Source of the DNA: Chitinophagales bacterium
GTDB taxonomy: Bacteria > Bacteroidota > Bacteroidia > Chitinophagales > JADJOU01
Direction: 5' to 3'
Length of the DNA: 51,256 bases
NCBI GenBank assembly: GCA_030832185.1
Contig: JAURJQ010000031.1
Span: forward strand, 1 to 51,256
Shown: piece after piece, positions 34,200-42,874 of the stretch
How the letters are laid out: the number at the start of each line of letters is the position of its first letter
How positions within the stretch are numbered: the first letter of the stretch is position 1
Made by a program: the position numbers and the translations under genes
The notes under the pieces: generated by a model
The model's database searches: none
The model's input: only the letters and a program-made list of their open reading frames with translations
Told to the model about the DNA's origin: nothing

Positions 34200-36301
34200 C
34201 AATCTTGGGTCACTAGCCTCGTATAGGCTTGTAGAAATATAGCTCCGAGATTTTTATCCGGGGCTACATAATCTCTAAATTTCTCCATAGCATCTACATT
34301 TTTAGCTATGGTCTTTCTTGTTTTTGCCCATACGTCAGCCCATACGAGGTCTTTTCCCTCTCTCACTGTCTCTGCTATATGGAATAGAAGTGGATTATTC
34401 ACTCCCATAGTTCCTATTTGCTTAGAAGATATGATGTGCACATTCTCTGATCGGCTCAGCACCTCGTGTATATTGTGATAACTGCCGCAGGAGCCAAGAA
34501 AAACTATTTTAGTGCGAGGAGGTATGTGGTCTATGGTATTCATAGCATAGTAGCTATGACCTCTGTGTACGAAAAGTTGAATATCCTTTCGAAATGAATC
34601 CATAACTCCTATCAAATCTGCCTGCCCTTCGAGTTCAGATTTAGGATGATTGGCATAAATGATAACTTTTTTTCCTTTTATGGACTCTATGGCTACGCAA
34701 TTTTTTCTCTTAATTATTCTATAGTGAGGGGTAGTAAATGTGGTGATAAAGGATGCGTATGATGCATCTCCGTCTTCGTCGTCATAGAAAAAATGTATCT
34801 GTCTGTGCACTCTATCCATGCCGAAGAGAGCCGAACTATCTATTTTATTTATTGGCTGTAGTTTATATTTCATAGCCATAGATTGAAACCACAGGGCATC
34901 TTTTTTCTCTGGTACAATAAATAAGCTTTTTAATAACCCATAGATAGCTACTCCATTTCTATTCCCTTCTTTTTCTGTGCGGGCATATTCTTGAGCTATA
35001 TTTTCTCTCATATAGGTCAGTAATAAGGAATCATTGATACTGCTAAAGGCATTTGCCACATTGATGGCAGAGCTTAAATCGCCTTCGTTTTTATCGAGGT
35101 TATTCGTAAACTTTGTGATAAGCATTCGAGATTGATCCTTGGGCATAGTTTTGAGGAAATCTCCTAGTTTATTAAAGTTGGCAGCTATTTTTATGAAGGT
35201 TCTAAATTTATTATATTTGACCTTATCGAGCATTTTATCGCCGCTGATTTTTTCTTGATTGATTCTAAAAATTAGTCGTTCAAATACGCCATTGAAGGTA
35301 GAGGTAAAAATTTCCTCTTCACTATATACTAGGAGAGTATAGAGTTCTTTCCAGTTAAAGTCATCTACGCAGGCAAATCTTTTCTTAAGGTCTTTTTCAT
35401 CATGTAGTTCGTTTATGATTCTCACATATTCTAGACTGGTGGCCTTTAGCTGCTGGTCTAGGGAGTGCTCTGCCATGATATAATCACTATTTCTGATTTC
35501 TATCATTTTTCGTAAAAATTTCCGTTTGTCTAGAGATATAGTATGCGCGTCTTCTACGGTTATGAGATTGCCATCTACGATGTCATCTACTAGCACCATC
35601 CCTTTGGATAGAATATTATACTTATTAAAAAATCCTCGCATACCCATGATATTCATACTGCCGCTATTCATGAGTATTTGTTTGATACCAGTCTCTCCTA
35701 TTAGATAATTTTTGGCAATATTAGGCGCCAAAATAGCGCAAACTTCTACCACTGTATCTTTGTAGGGTCTTTCACTGTATTTAGAAAATGCTTTGAGTAC
35801 TTCTTCGGGATAAGTATGACAGGAAGATATCAAAAACTCTTTGGCATAAAAATCGTATTTATAAAAATAAATATTTTTGACAGAATATAGTGGGTCTGTG
35901 ATAAGGTATGAAATAACATCTTTATTCTCTGATGCCTTCACCAAACCTAAAGCATGAGAAAACAATTTCTGATAATAAAGAGGAATATTATTAAATGTTT
36001 TGCCACTGATTTCTGTCAATGTCATATACATACCATAGAGTAGATTTCTGCGCTGATATTCTGCCAGCTGTGGGCTTTGATTCACCCTATTCTGAAAAGA
36101 GTCTACCAGTCCGAAATAAATCTGCTTATAGAGCTTGTTTTGCTCATCATTTTTTTTTAGTTCTATTTTACCATCTACCATTCCGTCTAGGCTATCTAGC
36201 CTGCGCTGCTCTCGGTCTATATAGCCATTGGTTTCATCTATGTTTTGAGCAATGAACTGAAGATGAGAGATGCAGAAAATAAAGAGAAATAGTTTTTTCA
36301 T
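34199..36301 (-). CDS. Secreted protein with candidate clan-CD cysteine peptidase domain
   Basis: A 700-residue protein with signal peptide MKKLFLFIFCISHLQFIAQ. I do not recognise a named family. The first 500 residues are mostly helical. The last 160 suggest an alpha/beta caspase-like fold: strand KKVIIYANHP, strand IQLFVHRGHSYY (His579, His582), and strand TKIVFLGSCGSYHN with Cys605. VHIISSKQIGTMGVNNPLLFHI follows, like the segment after the catalytic Cys in gingipain-type enzymes. Hydrophobic strands ending in His-containing GH and in xxC are the hallmark of clan CD. His-Cys spacing (23 from His582) is shorter than in known members, so the call is tentative. Its stop overlaps the mannanase start, and it directly follows the SRPBCC gene. 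Confidence 0.6.
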   Translation of the reverse strand: MKKLFLFIFCISHLQFIAQNIDETNGYIDREQRRLDSLDGMVDGKIELKKNDEQNKLYKQIYFGLVDSFQNRVNQSPQLAEYQRRNLLYGMYMTLTEISGKTFNNIPLYYQKLFSHALGLVKASENKDVISYLITDPLYSVKNIYFYKYDFYAKEFLISSCHTYPEEVLKAFSKYSERPYKDTVVEVCAILAPNIAKNYLIGETGIKQILMNSGSMNIMGMRGFFNKYNILSKGMVLVDDIVDGNLITVEDAHTISLDKRKFLRKMIEIRNSDYIMAEHSLDQQLKATSLEYVRIINELHDEKDLKKRFACVDDFNWKELYTLLVYSEEEIFTSTFNGVFERLIFRINQEKISGDKMLDKVKYNKFRTFIKIAANFNKLGDFLKTMPKDQSRMLITKFTNNLDKNEGDLSSAINVANAFSSINDSLLLTYMRENIAQEYARTEKEGNRNGVAIYGLLKSLFIVPEKKDALWFQSMAMKYKLQPINKIDSSALFGMDRVHRQIHFFYDDEDGDASYASFITTFTTPHYRIIKRKNCVAIESIKGKKVIIYANHPKSELEGQADLIGVMDSFRKDIQLFVHRGHSYYAMNTIDHIPPRTKIVFLGSCGSYHNIHEVLSRSENVHIISSKQIGTMGVNNPLLFHIAETVREGKDLVWADVWAKTRKTIAKNVDAMEKFRDYVAPDKNLGAIFLQAYTRLVTQD

Positions 36302-36850
36302 TTAGTATGATTGATTTTGACTATCTATATATTTTAGCGTGTTCTTTATTTTCACATATTCATAATCTATGACTGTAGTCGGTCTGAAAAGTTGAAAATA
36401 GATAGAGCCCCAGACGTTAAAATATCTTGACTTTTCATAAATGCTCAGCTTGGTTTGCTTGTCATTGACAGCTTCTAGTTTGAATGAAAAAGCATTGATT
36501 TGCTGATGTTTTTGATTCACAATTCCATAAGTCAGTTTCTTCTGAGGTATTATGGCAGTAGTTTTATTTTCTATCGAATCCTGAGGGGTATAGTATTCTG
36601 TCCAGCGGGGAAGTATGCTGTCATATATTCTATATTTTATGATTTCTTTTTTAGCTTTGAGGTAGTGGCTCGGCTCGTATACCGCCTGCCACACCCGAGC
36701 TATGGGATAGTCTAGGGTATATTCTACCTCTCTAATTTTATCTTCTGGTACGAAAAAAGTAAGACCGAGCAGCACGGCTACAGAGAGAAAAATAGCTCCG
36801 AATACAAAAGAAGATAGACGAGCTAGAAAATTATTTTTGGAGGAATTCAT
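36302..36850 (-). CDS. Membrane-anchored SRPBCC-like protein
   Basis: A 182-residue protein with one N-terminal membrane segment (about 10-32, LSSFVFGAIFLSVAVLLGLTFFV). The rest resembles the SRPBCC (START/polyketide cyclase) ligand-binding fold: VEYTLDYPIARVWQAVYEPSHYLKAKKEI is the first strand plus helix, KLTYGIVNQKHQQINAFSFKLEAVNDKQTKLSIYEKSRY forms strands, and a C-terminal helix (VIDYEYVKIKNTLKYI) follows. The ligand is unknown. The start at 36850 is 33 bp after the flippase stop, and the next gene starts without any gap after its own stop codon. It therefore belongs to the flippase-peptidase-mannanase operon. Confidence 0.72.
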   Translation of the reverse strand: MNSSKNNFLARLSSFVFGAIFLSVAVLLGLTFFVPEDKIREVEYTLDYPIARVWQAVYEPSHYLKAKKEIIKYRIYDSILPRWTEYYTPQDSIENKTTAIIPQKKLTYGIVNQKHQQINAFSFKLEAVNDKQTKLSIYEKSRYFNVWGSIYFQLFRPTTVIDYEYVKIKNTLKYIDSQNQSY

Positions 36851-36883
36851 AGAATTTATTAATAATTACAAAAATAGCAGATT

Positions 36884-38329
36884 CTAATCAATGGAATACT
36901 TTATGTCAGTGTATCTTCTTCTCGCAAAATAGAATGATATCAAAAGAAACAAGCATGTAAATCCAAGAATGATCCATGTTCGATTTTCAAAAAAGGCATA
37001 TACTAGAGTTGAATAAATAACGCTACATGCTATCCAGCTAAAGTTGTATACATAATGATAAGGTATAGGATAATACTGCCTTCCCCATATCATGCTAATG
37101 ACTAGCATGCTAAAATAACAAACAAGCGTGGTCAAGGCGGATCCATAATAGCCCATATACGGGATTAAAATCCAGTTAAGAACAAGAGTAATTATAGCTC
37201 CAATGATGGCAATGATAGCACCTTTGATGTTATTATTGGTAGCCTTGTACCAGATAGACGTGTTATAGTACATACCTAGAAAGAGATTGGCCAGCAATAA
37301 AAAAGGTAAAATGTCTATAGCTACTTTGTAATCAGATTGATTAATTGTGGCTATAAGTTCTCTATTGAGTGAAACTAGAACTAGAATCATACAGCATATT
37401 ATAACAAAATAGTCCATGACGAGTGCATAGGTTTTTTTAGCGTCTTTAGCGTCGGCTAGCCTGAAAAAATAAGGCTCTGCGCCCATCCGAAAGGCCTGTA
37501 TGGCTAGCGTTATTATAATAGATAATTTATAATTGGCACTATAAATACCTACTGCAGCAGCATTTTCTGCCTGACTGCCCGGCAGCAGATACATGAGCAT
37601 GGGTCTGTCTATCACCTCATTTACCATACCAGCAGTTCCTACTAGGATGAGGGGCAGCGAATAAGATATGATTTCCTTAGATTGTCGTAGCTCAGACCAA
37701 GATATATTAGTTACTATTTGGGGTGAGAAACACAGAAAAACAAGGGCCCATGGAATCATATTGGCCCAGAAGATGAGCTCTACAGGGTCTTGGCTTATCT
37801 GAAAAGGCAGCGGAATCTGATCGTTTAGCACAAAGGAGAGAAGGAAAATATTGAGTGCTATATTGATGAGAATATAGGCCGCTTTGTAGGATGCGAATTG
37901 TATGGCTTTATTCTCTTGTCTCAGTTTGGCAAAGGGAATATTACATAAATTTTCAAAAAATAAAGTCACCGTAAATAGATAAATATATATCTCCTTACCG
38001 GGATAGCCTAGCAAGGTTATCAATGGCTTGGACAGGAGAATAAGAAGCAGAGACCAGATAATGGAATTGAAGAATACGACGGATTCGGTCTTTCTGAAAA
38101 CGGAGGATTGGTTATCGGATTTTACAAATCGAAAATAACTCGTCTCCATGCCCATCATATAGATAATGTTGAGAAAGGCAATGATAGATAAAAAACTGGC
38201 ATTAATGCCTAACTCTTCTTGGCTGATGACACGAGTATAATATGGGCTCAAAAGCCAGCTAGCCATGCGCAGGACTATGGTGCTGATACCATAAATGGCT
38301 GTTTGCTTAGCGAGAGATTTTAGACTCAT
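36884..38329 (-). CDS. Polysaccharide flippase (Wzx/MATE-like, oligosaccharide exporter)
   Basis: A 481-residue polytopic protein with about 12-14 membrane helices, from the polysaccharide biosynthesis (RfbX/Wzx, MOP superfamily) group. The N-terminus SLAKQTAIYGISTIVLRMASWLLSPYYTRVI is typical, followed by GINASFLSIIAFLNIIYMMGMETSYFRF. Such proteins move lipid-linked sugar units across the inner membrane. No glycosyltransferase gene is next to it, so the cargo is unknown. Neighbours in the operon are DUF4112 upstream (4 bp) and an SRPBCC protein downstream (33 bp). A link to the downstream mannanase-like enzyme through a shared glycan is my inference. Confidence 0.9.
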   Translation of the reverse strand: MSLKSLAKQTAIYGISTIVLRMASWLLSPYYTRVISQEELGINASFLSIIAFLNIIYMMGMETSYFRFVKSDNQSSVFRKTESVVFFNSIIWSLLLILLSKPLITLLGYPGKEIYIYLFTVTLFFENLCNIPFAKLRQENKAIQFASYKAAYILINIALNIFLLSFVLNDQIPLPFQISQDPVELIFWANMIPWALVFLCFSPQIVTNISWSELRQSKEIISYSLPLILVGTAGMVNEVIDRPMLMYLLPGSQAENAAAVGIYSANYKLSIIITLAIQAFRMGAEPYFFRLADAKDAKKTYALVMDYFVIICCMILVLVSLNRELIATINQSDYKVAIDILPFLLLANLFLGMYYNTSIWYKATNNNIKGAIIAIIGAIITLVLNWILIPYMGYYGSALTTLVCYFSMLVISMIWGRQYYPIPYHYVYNFSWIACSVIYSTLVYAFFENRTWIILGFTCLFLLISFYFARRRYTDIKYSID

Positions 38330-38333
38330 ATAT

Positions 38334-38801
38334 CTATAGCAGAGAGTATATATATTTTAGTACACATATAAAAAAGGCAAGCGCCAGGAAGAATATAACC
38401 AAGCAGATGAAGAGAAATAACAGAATAAGCGACCAGCCACTTCCGCCATGTTTTTCGTCCAATATATGTTCTTCTAATAGTCTGAGGTTTTTTTCATTGG
38501 ATTTATAAAAAAAGTCTGTGAAATATCCCGCAACAGGCAATGAGCCTAGTAGAAAATCTATGATACTATTGCGAAACATGAGAACCTTAACCTTTCCCGA
38601 AACTCCTTGCATATGGGCGAGAACGATAAAAATCATACCTAAAATCAGACCAGAATAGGAGCCAATACCCGGTATAATGTTGAGTAATGGGTCTATCCCA
38701 AACTTAAATTGACTGCCAGGAAATGTGAATTGGGAGTCTAAAATTTTCACATAATTTCTAAGAAAATCTAGGCGCTCACTGGCTGTTCTTTGAGTACTCA
38801 T
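38334..38801 (-). CDS. DUF4112 membrane protein
   Basis: A 155-residue protein. The DUF4112 core runs from about residue 20 to 115: SQFTFPGSQFKFGIDPLLNIIPGIGSYSGLILGM, then FRNSIIDFLLGSLPVAGYFTDFFYKSNEKNLRLLEEH. Two or three helices insert into the membrane, and a further hydrophobic C-terminus (LILLFLFICLVIFFLALAFFICVL) follows. No activity is known for the family. It is the likely first gene of the operon running to the mannanase, with the flippase starting 4 bp after its stop. Confidence 0.88.
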   Translation of the reverse strand: MSTQRTASERLDFLRNYVKILDSQFTFPGSQFKFGIDPLLNIIPGIGSYSGLILGMIFIVLAHMQGVSGKVKVLMFRNSIIDFLLGSLPVAGYFTDFFYKSNEKNLRLLEEHILDEKHGGSGWSLILLFLFICLVIFFLALAFFICVLKYIYSLL

Positions 38802-38862
38802 AAAACATATAATTAGACAAAAAACGGATATATTGAATCAGGAGAATGAGATAGGCTGTTTA

Positions 38863-39240
38863 TCAACCTCCCATCACGCGTATGAGCTTCTGGATTTGAT
38901 TATCCCACCACATTTTTTGATCTTCTACCTCATTGGGCTCTGCAAAATCGTTTATGGTAAGAATCGTGTCTTCACTGATTTCGTTGACTTGAATAGCAAA
39001 TTCGAAGAACTCGTCATCGTCACTGTTTTCCCAATGATAAGCTACCAGTTGTTCTTCTATATCATCTATCAGAATGGCTTTTTCAGAATAGCCTTTCCAT
39101 ATAAAATTATATTGATCCAAATTGGACTCACATTTATCGCAAAACCACTGCGCCAGGTGTGTGGGCTGCTTCACAAAATCATAAAGGATTCTGGGAGATG
39201 CTTTTAATACGTAATCTATTTCAAATACTTCTTTTGCCAT
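38863..39240 (-). CDS. START-like (SRPBCC) cytosolic protein
   Basis: A 125-residue protein with the layout of a small SRPBCC domain found in Bacteroidota. VFEIDYVLKASPRILYDFVKQPTHLAQWFCDK forms the first strand and helices. NFIWKGYSEKAILIDDIEEQLVAYHWEN, EFFEFAIQVNEISEDTILTINDFAE and a long C-terminal helix (DQKMWWDNQIQKLIRVMGG) follow. Aha1/START relatives bind hydrophobic ligands or chaperones; nothing here decides between them. There is no signal peptide. It stands between two operons, with 61 bp to DUF4112 and 168 bp upstream to the SPOR-like gene. Confidence 0.82.
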   Translation of the reverse strand: MAKEVFEIDYVLKASPRILYDFVKQPTHLAQWFCDKCESNLDQYNFIWKGYSEKAILIDDIEEQLVAYHWENSDDDEFFEFAIQVNEISEDTILTINDFAEPNEVEDQKMWWDNQIQKLIRVMGG

Positions 39241-39409
39241 ATTATTTTCAATAATCTAATCGTTTAATTCTAAAACTTTTCTTCTATAGAGTTATTTATA
39301 CTGCACAATAATAAAAAAATAAACCAAGTATATCGGAATTATGTTTCCAATAATTGTCAAAAAAACAACAATATGCTGAAAACAAGGCCTTTAAGCTGAG
39401 GGCAGATTA

Positions 39410-39841
39410 TTATTTTTTCTCTTTGTCTGCTTCAGAGCCTATGCGTCTGATTTCATCTGGCACTAAAAATGAGGAGGGGTAATGTCGTGCTAATTTTCTA
39501 GCATCAGGTTTCGCACTTTCTTGATCATCGTAGTCTCCTATACGCAGTTTATAATATGGCTGCTGATATGAAAGGTAGCACCGCATAGCCGGAAATTTGC
39601 TATAAAAATCAGATTTCACTTTATTCGCTTCTTCTTTACTGTTACCACTAAATATTTGAATTCGATAACCTTGGTAGAAGGCCTTCTTTTTTTCTATCAT
39701 AGGATGGGCCACGATATAAGGTTGGACGCCAGAGTGATCTATAATTGCAGAGCGCAATGCATTAGCAGACGTATCTTCTGTCTGTGCTTCGATACTATCA
39801 AAGAGAAAAAGGATGGCAATGAGAGATATTATTTTCTTCAT
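39410..39841 (-). CDS. Secreted SPOR-like domain protein
   Basis: A 143-residue protein with signal peptide MKKIISLIAILFLFDSIEAQ. Residues 54-125 look like a SPOR domain: YRIQIFSGNSKEEANKVKSDF at the start and YYKLRIGDYDDQESAKPDARKLARHYPSSFLV at the end. This is the usual beta-alpha-beta pattern with IQIFSG and RIGDY. SPOR domains bind denuded glycan strands of peptidoglycan, often at the division site. It lies 3 bp after pdxH and closes the operon that starts with the M48 peptidase. A role in cell-wall binding is inferred from the domain. Confidence 0.85.
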   Translation of the reverse strand: MKKIISLIAILFLFDSIEAQTEDTSANALRSAIIDHSGVQPYIVAHPMIEKKKAFYQGYRIQIFSGNSKEEANKVKSDFYSKFPAMRCYLSYQQPYYKLRIGDYDDQESAKPDARKLARHYPSSFLVPDEIRRIGSEADKEKK

Positions 39842-39844
39842 AAT

Positions 39845-40471
39845 TTAGGGGGCTAATCTGAATTGCTCCCATGACTGGGAATGGCTCTTTTCGTATATGA
39901 TTCTATCATGCAGCCTTCCAGGCTGACCTTGCCAGAATTCAAAGTAGTGAGGCATTATGCCATAACCACCCCAAGTTTCAGGACAAGTAACGTCTCCTTT
40001 TTCTCTCAAAAGGGTTGCTTTTTCTATTAATTCCTCCTTGGTCGTTTTGCTACTTTGTGCTGATGCCATAGCAGATATTTGACTTTCTATAGGCCTAGTA
40101 GAAAAATAGTCTATCGCTTTCTCTCGAGATAATTTAGTGACAAGGCCCTTTATTCGTATTTGCCTTTGGCTAAAAGGAAAGAAAAATAGCATAGACGCTT
40201 TAGGGTGTGCAGATATATCCTGTCCTTTCTGACTGCTATAGTTGGTATAGAATACAAATTGACTATCTTCTATTTCCTTTAGTAGAACTACTCTAGACTC
40301 CGGCTCTATTTTAGCAGATACCGTACTTAAGATGAAAGCATTCGGTTCAGGATTTAAATCTTCGACGGCCTTGTCGAACCATTCCTTAAAAAAGGCATAG
40401 GGGTCGAGAGTTAAGTTTTCTTCGTGGAGGCTATATTTGTCGTATTCTTCTCGCCAGTTAGATAGATTCAT
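39845..40471 (-). CDS. pdxH: Pyridoxamine/pyridoxine 5'-phosphate oxidase
   Basis: PdxH oxidises PNP or PMP to pyridoxal 5'-phosphate with FMN and O2. The 208-residue protein has FMN-binding SRVVLLKEIEDSQFVFYTNYSSQKG (about 68-92), the phosphate-binding QRQIRIKGLVTKL, and the C-terminal signature EFWQGQPGRLHDRI. The typical SQISAMASAQSS segment is also present. The length is close to the E. coli enzyme (218). The gene is 4 bp after a lipoprotein gene and 3 bp before the SPOR-like gene. Nothing in the context suggests a special role. Confidence 0.96.
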   Translation of the reverse strand: MNLSNWREEYDKYSLHEENLTLDPYAFFKEWFDKAVEDLNPEPNAFILSTVSAKIEPESRVVLLKEIEDSQFVFYTNYSSQKGQDISAHPKASMLFFFPFSQRQIRIKGLVTKLSREKAIDYFSTRPIESQISAMASAQSSKTTKEELIEKATLLREKGDVTCPETWGGYGIMPHYFEFWQGQPGRLHDRIIYEKSHSQSWEQFRLAP

Positions 40472-40475
40472 AATT

Positions 40476-40901
40476 TTAGCTAACTATAAGGGGAATTCTT
40501 TTACTTACATCTCTAGATTTTGAGCGCATGTAGATAATTAGGTGAATTTTTTTTCCTACAGGCGGAAAGGCATAAGGAGTAAAAACATCCGTTAATGATT
40601 TTTCATTTCTTCTGTCATTCAATGGGTAAACCACCTTTTTTACTAAGGAATCTTCTAAGAGCGGATCATACCCTGTGCCCATAGAATCTAGTTGATAAAA
40701 TACCATCACCGAATCAATATATTCATCATTGGTAAATCGTACATCATATTTGATGGGAGCACCTTTGATTACATTCGCTGGATCAGTAGATGGCTGCAGA
40801 ATAGTAATGGGGGATTTAAAAACAGCAGATTCTTCTTCTTTTGCACACGAAGAGATGAAAATCAATCCTAAAGAGGCCATAATTAATGCAATTCGATTCA
40901 T
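40476..40901 (-). CDS. Putative lipoprotein
   Basis: A 141-residue lipoprotein with signal MNRIALIMASLGLIFISSC (Cys19 in ISSC). The remainder is a small beta-rich domain (SPITILQPS, APIKYDVRFTNDEYIDSVMVFYQLDS, GKKIHLIIYMRSKSRDVSKRIPLIVS) that resembles an immunoglobulin-like fold, with no catalytic motif. I do not recognise the family. It sits 21 bp after the PorP/SprF-like gene, and PorP-family operons often include small lipoproteins, so an association at the outer membrane is possible. Confidence 0.75.
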   Translation of the reverse strand: MNRIALIMASLGLIFISSCAKEEESAVFKSPITILQPSTDPANVIKGAPIKYDVRFTNDEYIDSVMVFYQLDSMGTGYDPLLEDSLVKKVVYPLNDRRNEKSLTDVFTPYAFPPVGKKIHLIIYMRSKSRDVSKRIPLIVS

Positions 40902-40922
40902 ATTTATAATAGGTTTAATTTT

Positions 40923-41951
40923 TTAAATTCCAGGACAGTATAATTTATCGCTGCCATAGCTTTCAGTACTTTTTCCAAGGATATAGGTTAGATTTAGTTC
41001 GAGCGCACCTATCGTATTATTAGCCTTAGATAGACCGGATGTGGTCACATCATAGCTAAGCGTAGTTTGAAACTGTCTGTATTTTACGCCGGCTACTGCT
41101 ATAAAGGCATCGCCAAGCCTAGATCGCAAACCAGCTATTATACTCACATCATCGGTAATATCTTTATTATAGCTCATCCCAATATTGGTGGAGGAAAAAT
41201 TACCTTGCTTCATAAAAATGATAGAAGGATAAATCTTAGAGGTTTCATCTAGATTGAATAAAATACCACCTGTAATATTCATTCGCGCATAAATATTTTC
41301 TTTGGAGTTGGTAAAGAAAAATTGTTGAGGATTGTTGACATTATATAGTGAAAATCCTAATTGAGTGACTGCATTATCGCCTATCTGCTGCTGATAGAGC
41401 GCCCCAATATTGAGCATAAAGGCATATTCAGAACCATCGTTTATAAAGGGTTCTAAATTGGGCAATCGAGGGTCAAATTCAAATTCACTCACCTGGGCAG
41501 CATAGAGTAAATCTTTAGAAAAAATTCTACGATTTGTGATTCCTACTTGCCCACCTATAGATAAAAAACTCTTACTATATCTATCCATGGCTAGTGAATA
41601 TGCAGTATGAAGCAACACTTGGTTAGTAGCTAACGTCCCGCTGCCTGCATAGTCTGAAAGAGCTGTAATCCCGATACTCCAGGTATTTTGGTCTGTGTAG
41701 TCTGGAAAAATTTTGTGGTCTATGGAAGCCCCAAACGTATTGTAGGTGCCTGAAAATGCCGTATTGGGTATAGTGAGGTTTTGATTTCTGACAGCTAATA
41801 TGGCTCTCGTTTGACCATCAAAAGCTCCAGAATAGGCAGGGTTGATGAGCATAGGGAAATTAATAGCCTGGGAGAAATGCGCATCTTGACCTATCGCATA
41901 ATCCGCATAGGCAATGGAAATAAATAGTAAAGTGGTTTTTAGTTTTTTCAA
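40923..41951 (-). CDS. PorP/SprF-family type IX secretion membrane protein
   Basis: A 342-residue outer-membrane barrel of the PorP/SprF group. The signal peptide (KKLKTTLLFISIAYADYAIGQ) is followed by the hallmark DAHFSQAINFPMLINPAYSGAFDG. Alternating strands continue to the end (GALELNLTYILG). Family members are part of the T9SS machinery or escort partner adhesins such as SprB to the surface. The start is TTG: an in-frame stop lies upstream and no ATG precedes the signal. It is 18 bp downstream of the M48 peptidase gene and 21 bp upstream of a lipoprotein gene. The PorP genes near large adhesins are often dedicated; here the adhesin start is 9 kb away. Confidence 0.92.
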   Translation of the reverse strand: MKKLKTTLLFISIAYADYAIGQDAHFSQAINFPMLINPAYSGAFDGQTRAILAVRNQNLTIPNTAFSGTYNTFGASIDHKIFPDYTDQNTWSIGITALSDYAGSGTLATNQVLLHTAYSLAMDRYSKSFLSIGGQVGITNRRIFSKDLLYAAQVSEFEFDPRLPNLEPFINDGSEYAFMLNIGALYQQQIGDNAVTQLGFSLYNVNNPQQFFFTNSKENIYARMNITGGILFNLDETSKIYPSIIFMKQGNFSSTNIGMSYNKDITDDVSIIAGLRSRLGDAFIAVAGVKYRQFQTTLSYDVTTSGLSKANNTIGALELNLTYILGKSTESYGSDKLYCPGI

Positions 41952-41969
41952 GGCAATAAATGTATCTGT

Positions 41970-42773
41970 TTATAAAGTACTTCTAAGCTGTAAATACTTT
42001 GCATCATTGGTGTAGTTCTCAGATTTAGAAACGCAACCGCCTGCCACTGCAGCTTGACTTTGTATGTTCGCCACTCTATCTCCTGGATCAGGGTGTGTGC
42101 TGAGGAACGTAGGTGTGCCAGAATTAGCTTGACCTTCGTCGATTAATTTTTTAAAAAAATAATGTGCACCGTCTGTCTGATACCGGGTAGGACAGAGATA
42201 TTTAACACTATATTCATCTGCTTCTTTTTCATGGTCTCGCCCATATTTGAGGGATCCCAAACCACCTAAAACGCTCACCATTTGCGCTATATCTTGACCA
42301 GAAGTTCCGGCTACTATCTGTAACAAAAATTGAAGTCCCATCTGACTGGTTAATTGTTTGCCGGAGTGGCGTCTGTCTGCGTGCGCTATCTCATGACCCA
42401 TAACGCCTGCTACGGCAGAGGAATTGTCTAAATATTTCATAAGACCTGTGTAGAAATAGATCTTACCGCCTGGTGTGCAGAACGCATTCAAGATATCATC
42501 TCTTTTTATGATGTAGACTTCCCACTGGAAATTATCTCTATTCTGAACCTGACCAGAATTTAAAATATCCGCAGCTAAGCCTTCTATAAAAGCATAGGCT
42601 TGAGGATAAACGGACTTAGGCAATAAGGGAAACTCCCCTGGGTTAGAGGCAATCTCTGCCTTTGCTCGCTCTCCCAGTTGTCTTTCGTCCGCTATAGTCA
42701 ATAAATTAATTTTACCGCATCCGATGATACTTAACGTAGCGAAGCAGAAAAATAAATTTATAAAAAGATTCAT
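41970..42773 (-). CDS. M48-family metallopeptidase lipoprotein
   Basis: A 267-residue lipoprotein with signal and lipobox SIIGC (Cys19). The zinc motif HEIAH (His127-His131) lies in VAGVMGHEIAHADRRHSGK, and the third ligand Glu is in DHEKEADEYSVKYL. STHPDPGDRVANIQ is the usual M48 C-terminal mark. It resembles BepA/LoiP-type periplasmic proteases of envelope quality control. The open frame could start at TTG 42776, but the ATG one codon later gives a normal signal peptide and is chosen. It is the first gene of an operon with the PorP-like protein, in keeping with envelope work. Confidence 0.93.
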   Translation of the reverse strand: MNLFINLFFCFATLSIIGCGKINLLTIADERQLGERAKAEIASNPGEFPLLPKSVYPQAYAFIEGLAADILNSGQVQNRDNFQWEVYIIKRDDILNAFCTPGGKIYFYTGLMKYLDNSSAVAGVMGHEIAHADRRHSGKQLTSQMGLQFLLQIVAGTSGQDIAQMVSVLGGLGSLKYGRDHEKEADEYSVKYLCPTRYQTDGAHYFFKKLIDEGQANSGTPTFLSTHPDPGDRVANIQSQAAVAGGCVSKSENYTNDAKYLQLRSTL

Positions 42774-42874
42774 CAAAAACTTTTATTTGTATAGGCAAAT
42801 ATAGCATTTTCATTATATATAACAGTTTGAAATAGAAAAAATTTTATACTATTGACATAAAATCACTTAAAACT

